A DNA stretch of 64,000 nt from Clostridia bacterium (lineage in GTDB: Bacteria > Bacillota_A > Clostridia > UMGS1883), in assembly GCA_017467965.1 (NCBI GenBank), contig JAFUJZ010000010.1:9201-73200 (forward strand). The letters are read 5' to 3'. The position numbers and the translations under genes are program-made. Of this stretch, positions 35,743-43,844 are shown piece by piece; within the stretch, counting starts at the first letter, position 1; each line of letters begins with the position of its first letter. Below the pieces are notes generated by a model that was not told where the DNA came from, made no database searches, and worked only from the letters and a program-made list of their open reading frames with translations.

Positions 35743-37143
35743 GTGGAGATTATAACAATAGGTCATGATGCGGAAAACGGCGTAAGGCAGATAATGCAGC
35801 TTTTCTTTTCGCTTAGTGATGATGTAAAAGTCGTAAGCTGTTTAGAAGAAAACAAGGCAAGTGCCACGATAACCGCCCATGGCAAAACTGCATCCGGCGA
35901 GGCGATTTGTGCATCGGATGAAAAGCTTTATGTTACCAATGCGATTAAAAAATCGGTTTTTTATGCAGCAAAAAAGCTTTCTGATATGCCGGCTCCTTGG
36001 GGTATATCCACGGGTATACGCCCTGCAAAAGGAGCGCGCAAAATGCTTGGAAGGTACACTGACGAGGAAATTTTAAATCACCTCATGGACGAATACCTTA
36101 TGGATACAGGGAAAGCACATCTTGCACTGGATGTTGCAAAAAGTGAGGAAAAAATCCTCTCCTCGATGCCTCATAATTCCGTAAGCTTATACGTAGGTAT
36201 ACCCTTTTGCCCGTCAAGATGTGCTTACTGCTCTTTTATAAGTCAGGCGACAGAGCACAACAAAAAGTATATAGCACCTTACGTGGAAATCCTCATAAAG
36301 GAGATTGCGCACACCTCAAAAATAATAAAAAGCCTTGGAATGAAGGTTGATACAGTTTATTTCGGAGGCGGTACTCCTACGGCTATTGATACACACCTTT
36401 TGGAAAAAATCATATCAGCCATGTATGATAAATTCGATTTGGAAAACATACGCGAGTTTACCGTGGAGGCAGGCAGACCTGACACCTTCACAAAAGAAAT
36501 GACCGATATGTTAAAGAGACAAGGCGTGGGCAGGATTAGTATTAATCCCCAAACCATGCACAACGCTACCCTTGAAAAAGTTGGCAGACGCCACAGCGTT
36601 GAAGATGTTTACAACGCCTTTTATCTTGCAAGGCAATCGGGTATAGAAAGCATCAACGCTGACCTTATCGCGGGACTTCCGGGTGAGGATGAAAAAATGA
36701 TTGAAGAGTCCGTTTCAAAAATCCTTGGACTTAATCCCGATGCAGTAACGGTGCATACTTTATATATGAAGCGGGCAGCAGATTTGATTGGAGATTTTGA
36801 ACAGATACGTTTTGCCACAAACACCGCAAAAATGGTAGACAAATGCGCATCGATGCTGACCCAAAGGGAGATTTATCCCTATTATATGTACAAACAGCGC
36901 AATACGCTGGGCAATCTTGAAAACGTAGGCTATGCAAAGCATGGTCACGAGAGCCTTTACAACGTATATATCATGGAAGAGGTACAGCCCATTGTGGCAC
37001 TTGGTGCAGGAGGCTCAACCAAAATGGTTAAGGGTGAGTGCATTGAGAGAGTTTATAATCCAAAGGATGCGGCAGACTATGTAAACCGCATAGATGAGGT
37101 TTTAAAAAGAAAAGATATGTTTTTAAAATTTTATGATAAATAA
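35743..37143 (+). CDS. hemZ: Coproporphyrinogen III oxidase-like radical SAM enzyme HemZ
   Basis: A 466-residue radical SAM protein of the oxygen-independent coproporphyrinogen dehydrogenase group. The cluster motif CPSRCAYC (CX3CX2C) lies near residue 165, followed by VYFGGGTPTAI. A distinctive N-terminal domain of about 150 residues including GIRPAKGARKML is typical of HemZ rather than HemN. No other heme genes are nearby, so real heme synthesis is not proved. The start is GTG at 35743 with a weak ribosome binding site; an in-frame stop just upstream (35734-35736) rules out a longer form. Confidence 0.9.
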   Translation: MEIITIGHDAENGVRQIMQLFFSLSDDVKVVSCLEENKASATITAHGKTASGEAICASDEKLYVTNAIKKSVFYAAKKLSDMPAPWGISTGIRPAKGARKMLGRYTDEEILNHLMDEYLMDTGKAHLALDVAKSEEKILSSMPHNSVSLYVGIPFCPSRCAYCSFISQATEHNKKYIAPYVEILIKEIAHTSKIIKSLGMKVDTVYFGGGTPTAIDTHLLEKIISAMYDKFDLENIREFTVEAGRPDTFTKEMTDMLKRQGVGRISINPQTMHNATLEKVGRRHSVEDVYNAFYLARQSGIESINADLIAGLPGEDEKMIEESVSKILGLNPDAVTVHTLYMKRAADLIGDFEQIRFATNTAKMVDKCASMLTQREIYPYYMYKQRNTLGNLENVGYAKHGHESLYNVYIMEEVQPIVALGAGGSTKMVKGECIERVYNPKDAADYVNRIDEVLKRKDMFLKFYDK

Positions 37144-37155
37144 GGAGGATGTAAA

Positions 37156-37515
37156 ATGGCATTTATTGATGAAATCAAAGAAAAAGCAGGCGACGTTGCA
37201 CAGATTGCGGGCAAAAAGGTCGGAGAGGCATACAGCCTTACAAAGGTGAAAATGGCAATTGTAGACAAAAGAAGCGGATTGAGAACGCTTTATAAGGAAC
37301 TCGGAGAAATCACATACCAAGGCTACAAAAACGGTGCCGAGGATATCAATGCAATTGAAGACAAGGTTGCAGAGATTGACCTTGCACTTGAAGGCATTGA
37401 AGAGCTCAAGGCTGAGTACAGAAAAATCAGAAATATCATAATGTGTCCCGCATGTCATGCAGAGATTGAAGCTGATTCTAATTTCTGCCCTAAGTGCGGA
37501 GAAGAAATAGGCTAA
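37156..37515 (+). CDS. Zinc-ribbon protein of unknown function
   Basis: A 119-residue protein. The N-terminal 85 residues are charged and helical, likely coiled coil, and start AFIDEIKEKAGDVAQIAGKK. The C-terminus is a zinc ribbon, CPAC and CPKC, 13 residues apart. AAGGAGG precedes the ATG, 12 bases after hemZ. Such proteins are common in Clostridia; no function is known to me. The end of the gene overlaps a short duplicated unit next to its terminator. Confidence 0.8.
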   Translation: MAFIDEIKEKAGDVAQIAGKKVGEAYSLTKVKMAIVDKRSGLRTLYKELGEITYQGYKNGAEDINAIEDKVAEIDLALEGIEELKAEYRKIRNIIMCPACHAEIEADSNFCPKCGEEIG

Positions 37516-37527
37516 AAATAGGCTAAA

Positions 37528-37563
37528 AATAGGCTGTTGCATTAGGCAACAGCCTATTTTTTG
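37528..37563 (+). terminator. Terminator after the zinc-ribbon gene
   Basis: AATAGGCTGTTGC pairs with GCAACAGCCTATT and runs into a T-run. The 11-base unit ATAGGCTAAAA occurs twice just upstream and partly a third time inside the stem. Confidence 0.92.
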
Positions 37564-37610
37564 TTAATAAAATGTTCATATGTTAGAGACGATATTATCA
37601 CTCTCGTACA

Positions 37611-37633
37611 TTATCATAAAATAAATATGATAA
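37611..37633 (+). promoter_or_regulatory. Dyad upstream of the MacA-like gene
   Basis: TTATCAT (37611-37617) and ATGATAA (37627-37633) are perfect arms separated by nine bases, just before the GGAGG ribosome binding site. It may be an operator or a leader hairpin. Confidence 0.35.
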
Positions 37634-37650
37634 ATGAATGGAGGATTATC

Positions 37651-39522
37651 ATGAAAAGCTTTTTTAAGAAAAAATGGGTAAAGAGAGTTATATCCATTAT
37701 ATTGGTTGTAGCTCTCGTTGTTACGGGGGTTTTTGTGTGGAAACACTTTGCCTCAAAGCAGGAGGTTCTCGGAACAGAGGTTACTGCGATTGTAACAAGA
37801 CGTAACATTACAAATTCCGTAACAGGATCAGCTTCGGTGGAAGCGTATGAAACATACGACATTGTTGCCACAGTAAGCGGCGAAATACTCGAATGTAACG
37901 CCGAAATCGGTGACTGGGTTGAAGAAGACCAGGTGTTGTATAAGTTTGATACAGAATCCAGTGAAAACAAAATAAAAGATAACCAGAACAGCGTGGAGGA
38001 AGCTCTTTTAAGTCTTGAGTCTGCCCACGAAGCAGTGGAAAACCTCACAATAAAGGCCCCCGCTTCGGGCATGATAACAAATCTTGCTCTTAAAAAGAAT
38101 TCAGACGCATCAGGCAAAGCGTGCACTATAACCGACAATACATATGTTACGGCAACAGTGCCTGTACCAACATCTGCAGTTGGTAACATAAAGATAGGCG
38201 ATAGTGTAACCGTTGGCGTTGAAAAATACATGATATCCCTTACAGGTATTGTTGAAGACGTTTTGACATCTTCCTACGCATCCAAGGGTGGTTCAATGGT
38301 AACAAATGTCGAAATCAGAGTTGATAATCCGGGAAGTATGGCAGAGGGTACTTTCGGCTTTATCACAGTGCATACAAGTGCCGGTGATATCGAAGGCGCA
38401 GAAGCTGTTGCACTTAATTATCCCGACCCGATAGATGTTAAAATTGAACAGTCGGGAACGGTTAAAACAGTTTATGTGAAAAATACTGACTGGGTAAACG
38501 AAGGCGATGTAATTGCAGTGCTTGAAAACAGTGATGTTAACACAAGACTCAGAAGCGCCGAAATCACATACGAAAAGCGTCTTACCGAGCTCAGCGATGC
38601 AAAAAAAGAACTTGAAGAATATATCCTCACATCTCCTATTGCAGGTGAAGTATTGGCAAAAGAAGACTATAAGGCAGGCGAAAAGGTAACAGCAGGACAA
38701 AACGGCGGTACTACGCTGATGACTATTGCTGATACCACAAAAATGAAATTTACAATAAATATTGACGAACTCGACGTATCAAAAATCAGCGTTGGACAGA
38801 ACGTGTCAATAACAACAGATGCAATTGAAAATGCACGTTTTACAGGTGTTATTGAGACTGTTTCCATGCTTGGTACATCAAGTAACGGTGTAACAGTTTA
38901 TCCTGTTGTTGTAAGAATTGATAATCCTCCCGAGGCTCTTTTGCCCGGCATGAATGTAAATGCGGAGATTGTTGTTGAATCGGTACAGAATGTTATTGCT
39001 GTGCCTGCTGATGCTGTAAGCTACTATGACGGAGCATATTATGTAACAGTAATAGGTGAAGCAGTAGGCATTGAAGACACAGGCGAGACTGCAGGCGGTA
39101 TGACTCAGGGACGCCCCATGGACGGTGAGATGCCCACAGGCGGAATGCCTGAAGGTGAAATGCCCGAAGGTGAAATGCCTACAGGCGATATGTCCCAGCG
39201 GAGCAATAGAGGCGGACAGAGCGGCAATCGTGCAGGCGGAAACAAAAGCATGAACAATGGGGCAAACACTCAAGCAGAAATTGAGCAAAAGCTTTATGAT
39301 GAACCTATTCAGGTACAGGTTAAGACAGGTATCTCCGACGATGATTATATAGAGATTACCGAAGGCTTAGAGGTAGGTCAGATTATAAGCTACATTATTT
39401 CGAGCTCTGAAAGTTCTCAGATGGGAATGATGGGCGGCGGTATGATGGGCGGCGGTATGCCCGGCGGCGGTGGCGGAATGCCCGGCGGCGGTGGTATGGG
39501 CGGACGCCCCGGTGGAAGATGA
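37651..39522 (+). CDS. MacA-like membrane fusion protein with Met/Gly-rich tail
   Basis: Adaptor subunit of a MacAB-type ABC export system, 623 residues. A membrane anchor (about residues 10-30) is followed by two lipoyl/barrel-sandwich segments (GEILECNAEIGDWVEEDQVL and, later, TVKTVYVKNTDWVNEGDVI), which point to a duplicated hairpin, then beta-barrel and membrane-proximal domains. From about residue 485 the chain becomes low-complexity with repeated GEMP/GGMP units, and the last 35 residues are almost only Met, Gly and Pro. ATG at 37651 has GGAGG six bases upstream. The cargo is unknown. Confidence 0.87.
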   Translation: MKSFFKKKWVKRVISIILVVALVVTGVFVWKHFASKQEVLGTEVTAIVTRRNITNSVTGSASVEAYETYDIVATVSGEILECNAEIGDWVEEDQVLYKFDTESSENKIKDNQNSVEEALLSLESAHEAVENLTIKAPASGMITNLALKKNSDASGKACTITDNTYVTATVPVPTSAVGNIKIGDSVTVGVEKYMISLTGIVEDVLTSSYASKGGSMVTNVEIRVDNPGSMAEGTFGFITVHTSAGDIEGAEAVALNYPDPIDVKIEQSGTVKTVYVKNTDWVNEGDVIAVLENSDVNTRLRSAEITYEKRLTELSDAKKELEEYILTSPIAGEVLAKEDYKAGEKVTAGQNGGTTLMTIADTTKMKFTINIDELDVSKISVGQNVSITTDAIENARFTGVIETVSMLGTSSNGVTVYPVVVRIDNPPEALLPGMNVNAEIVVESVQNVIAVPADAVSYYDGAYYVTVIGEAVGIEDTGETAGGMTQGRPMDGEMPTGGMPEGEMPEGEMPTGDMSQRSNRGGQSGNRAGGNKSMNNGANTQAEIEQKLYDEPIQVQVKTGISDDDYIEITEGLEVGQIISYIISSSESSQMGMMGGGMMGGGMPGGGGGMPGGGGMGGRPGGR

Positions 39523-39549
39523 CAGTTGAGCTGAAAGGAGACCGACTAT

Positions 39550-40245
39550 ATGATTAAGATAGAAGATATGTACAAAATATACCAGGTCGGCGACGTTGAG
39601 GTAAGAGCTTTAGACGGTGTCAGTCTTCATATAAAGCCAAAGGAGTTTGTCAGCATTATCGGCCCTTCCGGCTCGGGTAAGTCTACTCTTATGAATATGA
39701 TAGGCTGTCTTGATACACCCACAAGCGGAAAATACTATATTGACGGAGTAAGCGTTGAAAACATGAGCGAAAATGACCTAGCAAGGCTCAGAAATCAAAA
39801 AATCGGATTTATATTTCAGGTTTACAATCTTTTAAGCAAGCTGACAGCTCTTGAAAATGTAGAACTTCCCCTTATATATCAGGGAATACATGCAGCCGAA
39901 AGACGTGAAATGGCTATAGAGGCTTTAAAAAGGGTAGGCATGGAGGAAAGAATGCTCCATAAACCCAAAGAGCTCAGCGGCGGTCAGCAACAGAGAGTTG
40001 CAATTGCGCGTGCACTTGCCTCCCGCCCGCCACTCATACTGGCGGATGAACCCACAGGTGCGCTGGATTCAAAAAGCGGTATTCAGGTAATGGAAATGTT
40101 AAACGAAATACACTCTGAGGGTAATACCGTTGTACTCATAACCCACAACTCCGACATTGCCCGTCAGGCGCAACGAGTAATACGAATTGCCGACGGCCGC
40201 ATCACAAGTGATACAACCAATACAAAGGAGGTTGTTTGTGAATGA
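39550..40245 (+). CDS. MacB/LolD-type ABC transporter ATPase
   Basis: ATP-binding subunit of 231 residues. It has Walker A GPSGSGKST near residue 40, the LSGGQQQRVAIARAL signature, and Walker B LILADEPTGALDSKSG. The sequence fits the MacB/LolD/FtsE-like group, which pairs with MacB_PCD/FtsX permeases. It overlaps the permease gene by four bases and follows the MacA-like gene by 27, forming a three-part exporter. Confidence 0.93.
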   Translation: MIKIEDMYKIYQVGDVEVRALDGVSLHIKPKEFVSIIGPSGSGKSTLMNMIGCLDTPTSGKYYIDGVSVENMSENDLARLRNQKIGFIFQVYNLLSKLTALENVELPLIYQGIHAAERREMAIEALKRVGMEERMLHKPKELSGGQQQRVAIARALASRPPLILADEPTGALDSKSGIQVMEMLNEIHSEGNTVVLITHNSDIARQAQRVIRIADGRITSDTTNTKEVVCE

Positions 40246-41435
40246 CATTATGGATGAATTTTAAAATGGCAATTTCCTCGGTGTGGTCGAGCAAAGTGCG
40301 TTCTTTTCTGACAATGCTCGGTATTATTATAGGTGTTGCGGCAGTTATTGTGCTGGTGAGCATGGTTTCGGCATCTACAAAGAGCATGAAAACCCAACTT
40401 GAGAGCATGGGTACAAATCTTATAACGGTAAATATAGTAAACCGTGGCTGGGGCAGCGGCAGAAGTGTTTCAGTTGAGGAAATAGAATCGGTTTGTGAGC
40501 AGAACTCTGCTTATATTTCTGCATGCTCACCTGTCGTTTCATCAAGAGCGACAGTTAAGTACGGCGGAGAAAACATGACAAGCTCACTGATGGGTGTTAA
40601 TTCAAATTATACTGAGATACGTAACCGTGAGGCTGTAAGCGGCAGGTTCTTTACCGATGCTGATATCGAAACAAGAAACAGCGTTTGCGTAATAGGTCAG
40701 TATGTTGTAAACGAAGTTTTCGGAGGCAGAGATGCCGTTGGTCAGCAGGTTAAAATCAATGGTGAAATGTTTACGGTTATAGGCGTGCTTGACCAAAAAA
40801 GCTCCAATGCTACCTCAGGCGGTGACGATGATGTTGTTATGATGCCTTACACAAAAGCACAGAGGCTTATAAGAAACAGTGGTATTACATCTTTTGTGGT
40901 AAGTGCTGTAAGCAGTGATTATACATCTGTTGTAACTGCAGTGCTTGAAAACTTTTTATACAAAAAATTCAAGAACGAAAACTATTATACCGTAACAGAC
41001 AATGCGTCAACGATTGAATCTATCGACGAGGCACTTGCACCAATGGCGGCATTGGCGGCAGGTATTGCAGGTATTTCGCTTATAGTTGCAGGTATCGGTA
41101 TTATGAACATAATGCTTGTAACCGTAACAGAGAGAACCCGTGAAATCGGTATAAGAAAATCAATCGGCGCCAGAACCGGTACTATACTGATGCAGTTTTT
41201 GATTGAAAGTGCTGTTATAAGCGGCATCGGAGGTATTTTCGGAATTGTGTTGGGCGTCGCGGGAAGCGCAGGGCTAAGTACCATGCTAGATTTGCCGGTT
41301 CTGACCATATTTGAACAAATGGGCACTATTATAGGTTCCTTCCTGTTCTCTGTGGCAATGGGTATAGGCTTTGGTCTTTATCCTGCAAGGCGGGCAGCAA
41401 AGCTTAATCCCGTAGACGCATTACGATTTGAGTAA
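40242..41435 (+). CDS. MacB-like ABC transporter permease
   Basis: A 397-residue permease with one N-terminal membrane segment, a large extracytoplasmic MacB_PCD domain (about 45-260) and three C-terminal membrane segments of the FtsX type, with TERTREIGIRKSIGAR between them. It works with the adjoining ATPase and MacA-like adaptor. In Bacillota such systems export peptides, antimicrobials or lipids; the cargo here is unknown. Confidence 0.92.
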   Translation: MTLWMNFKMAISSVWSSKVRSFLTMLGIIIGVAAVIVLVSMVSASTKSMKTQLESMGTNLITVNIVNRGWGSGRSVSVEEIESVCEQNSAYISACSPVVSSRATVKYGGENMTSSLMGVNSNYTEIRNREAVSGRFFTDADIETRNSVCVIGQYVVNEVFGGRDAVGQQVKINGEMFTVIGVLDQKSSNATSGGDDDVVMMPYTKAQRLIRNSGITSFVVSAVSSDYTSVVTAVLENFLYKKFKNENYYTVTDNASTIESIDEALAPMAALAAGIAGISLIVAGIGIMNIMLVTVTERTREIGIRKSIGARTGTILMQFLIESAVISGIGGIFGIVLGVAGSAGLSTMLDLPVLTIFEQMGTIIGSFLFSVAMGIGFGLYPARRAAKLNPVDALRFE

Positions 41436-41481
41436 AACTGATTTTGAAGTGAAAAAGAAATTAGGCTAAAGGAGTAAATTT

Positions 41482-43749
41482 ATGATAAAGAAAATAACGG
41501 CATTGGTTATTGTGTTGTGCTTATCTCTTTCAACCTTTGTTTGTGCGGCAGAATTTTCCGACGTTACAGACAAAAATGAGTACAGCGAAGCAATAAGCGT
41601 GCTTACAAAGCTGGGAATCCTCTCCGGCATGGGCGACGGAACCTTCATGCCCGAGGGCACACTTACCCGTGCACAGTTTGCAAAAATAGCTGTAACTGTC
41701 ATGGGCAAAACCGATGAAGCCGCAACAAAAACAAGTGCGTTCAGCGATGTTAAGAGCTCCGATTGGTATTCGGGCTATGTAAATGTTGTGGCAAACGAAG
41801 GCATTATAACAGGCTATCCTGACGGCTCATTCGGTGCAAATGACTCTGTTACATATGCACAGGCAATTACCGTGCTTATAAGACTTTTAGGCTATGACGG
41901 TGCAGATGTGGGCTACAAGTGGCCTATGGGATATATCGATAAGGCAGAAGCACTTTCCATTACAAATGGCTTGGATTTTAACGCAAACGATATTATAGAC
42001 AGAAAAACAACTGCACTTATTATCTACCGTGCACTTTTCACTAATATGAAAGGTACAAAGCAAAAGCTTATTGCAGGCATGGATAAAACGGTTTTTGAGG
42101 ACTGCATAATAGTTGCAACAAGCTCTGACAGTACGGCAATATTGTCGCATCAGGTTAAGACAAACGAAGGCGTGTTCACCTTTGATGAAAATAATCTGAA
42201 TATGGAAGAGTACGCAGGCTGTAAGGGTACATTGGTTGTAGATGACAACATGGAGGTTATTTGCTTTGTACCCGATAACGAAATATCCGAAAAAGAATAT
42301 ATTGTTGCGGCGGCATATAACGAGGGCGGCACAAAAAATGTGACAGTCCTTGACGAGAGCGGTTCAAGCGTCACAATAGGCGAAAACACAACCGTGTATT
42401 ATCGCGGAGGAGTATATACTGCAAGCGTACTCACAAGCGGCATAAACCCCGGAAGCTCGGTAAAGGTATTTAACAAAAACGGTGCAATACAGCATGTGTT
42501 TGTAGATGAATATAACTATCAGGGACCCAAGGTAGTACTTTCGACGAGTAATGTTGAAAGAATGTTTGCCTATGATAATATAAACACTCTCAAGGTGGTA
42601 AGAAAAGGCTTTGCAGCAGAGATGGATGACATTGAGCTTTATGACGTGCTTTATTACTCCGACAGAACAAACACTCTTTACGCTTATGCCGACCGCGTAA
42701 CAGGCATGTATGAAAAGGCATATCCCATGAAGAGTAACGTGACAAAGGTTACAGTATCGGGAAAAGAATATAATCTCGCGACACTTGATGCAATCAACAA
42801 GCTTAATGAAAGTGACGGCGCATTCAAAATTGGTGACAGAGTTACACTTCTTTTGGGCGAAACAGGTGATGTTGTTGATGTTGTAAACCTTACGGAAAAG
42901 GATGTATCTATGTACGGCGTCATAACAGGAAGTGGCAAGGAAATTTCCGATGATGAAGATGCCTTGGGCAGAACAGAATATTACGTTACAATTATGCACG
43001 CATCGGGAAACGAGGTTAAATACAACACTTCCGATGACAGATACTCGGAAAAGATAGGAAAATTCTGCAGTATTGATTTTGAAAACTCATATGCTGTGCT
43101 CACGTTTCCATCTGCAGTAACAAGGGTGGGCACTATTGACAAAGACAGTAAAACTCTCGGTGACGTAAAGTTTGCGGCAGAGTTCGGAATTCTGGAATAC
43201 ACAGGCACAGACGAAAAACCCGTAATAACACCCGTAACCATAGAAGAGCTTGACGGAGTTAAAATAGCAAAAAGTGACGTAAAGCATGCAGAGATTAACA
43301 AAAAAGGCGAGATTGTTGTGCTGTATATTGACTCTGTGACAGGCAATAGCGCGATTTATGGCATAATAATAGAGGCTCCGGACAAAGAGACCGGAATTGG
43401 CAACTACGTATTGCTGAGCCAAAAGACGGAATATACCGTAAGCGGAAAATACACATCATATGCAAAAGGTGACTGCGTAAGCTACAATGCAGGTGAAATG
43501 AAGCATATGACACGCGTTGCCACGGGTACTGTAATAGAAGGCTATATCGACAACCTCGTTACAATGAGCGGCAAAACATATACTCTTGCAGACGATGTGG
43601 CAGTGTATGTTTCATCATATAAGGACGAAGCAAAAACGGTGTCTGTCCTTGATGCGCTCAATTATTCGGGAAAAGTGGTTTTCTATTCGGATAAAAGCGT
43701 AAGTGAGGGCGGAAAAGTCAGAGTTATAAGCATTGTTGACAATAACTGA
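41482..43749 (+). CDS. S-layer homology (SLH) domain surface protein
   Basis: A 755-residue exported protein. A signal peptide (residues 1-22) is followed by SLH repeats: AEFSDVTDKNEYSEAISVLTKLGI, then SDVKSSDWYSGYVNVV with GYPDGSFGANDSVT, and a weaker third repeat to about residue 190. SLH domains bind pyruvylated secondary cell-wall polymers. The remaining 560 residues look beta-rich and repetitive, with no enzyme motif that I recognise. It begins 46 bases after the MacB-like permease and is probably in the same transcript. Confidence 0.87.
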   Translation: MIKKITALVIVLCLSLSTFVCAAEFSDVTDKNEYSEAISVLTKLGILSGMGDGTFMPEGTLTRAQFAKIAVTVMGKTDEAATKTSAFSDVKSSDWYSGYVNVVANEGIITGYPDGSFGANDSVTYAQAITVLIRLLGYDGADVGYKWPMGYIDKAEALSITNGLDFNANDIIDRKTTALIIYRALFTNMKGTKQKLIAGMDKTVFEDCIIVATSSDSTAILSHQVKTNEGVFTFDENNLNMEEYAGCKGTLVVDDNMEVICFVPDNEISEKEYIVAAAYNEGGTKNVTVLDESGSSVTIGENTTVYYRGGVYTASVLTSGINPGSSVKVFNKNGAIQHVFVDEYNYQGPKVVLSTSNVERMFAYDNINTLKVVRKGFAAEMDDIELYDVLYYSDRTNTLYAYADRVTGMYEKAYPMKSNVTKVTVSGKEYNLATLDAINKLNESDGAFKIGDRVTLLLGETGDVVDVVNLTEKDVSMYGVITGSGKEISDDEDALGRTEYYVTIMHASGNEVKYNTSDDRYSEKIGKFCSIDFENSYAVLTFPSAVTRVGTIDKDSKTLGDVKFAAEFGILEYTGTDEKPVITPVTIEELDGVKIAKSDVKHAEINKKGEIVVLYIDSVTGNSAIYGIIIEAPDKETGIGNYVLLSQKTEYTVSGKYTSYAKGDCVSYNAGEMKHMTRVATGTVIEGYIDNLVTMSGKTYTLADDVAVYVSSYKDEAKTVSVLDALNYSGKVVFYSDKSVSEGGKVRVISIVDNN

Positions 43750-43756
43750 AAATAAG

Positions 43757-43796
43757 AGAAGTGATTGCGATTTTCCGCAATCACTTCTTGTTTTTT
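43757..43796 (+). terminator. Terminator after the SLH gene
   Basis: AGAAGTGATTGCG pairs with CGCAATCACTTCT and is followed by TGTTTTTT. The -35 box of the mutS promoter overlaps its T-run. Confidence 0.88.
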
Positions 43797-43816
43797 ATGT
43801 GCGGTTATGATATAAT
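43788..43816 (+). promoter_or_regulatory. Probable promoter of the mutS operon
   Basis: TTGTTT (43788-43793), 17 bases, TATAAT (43811-43816), with the GGGAGGG ribosome binding site shortly after. Confidence 0.6.
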
Positions 43817-43844
43817 TTTAATATTAATGGCGGGAGGGAAAACC

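Noticed and set aside
37100..37650. Start of the MacA-like protein at 37561
   Set aside because: This would place 30 residues within the upstream terminator and spacer; GGAGG before 37651 and the membrane anchor support the later start.
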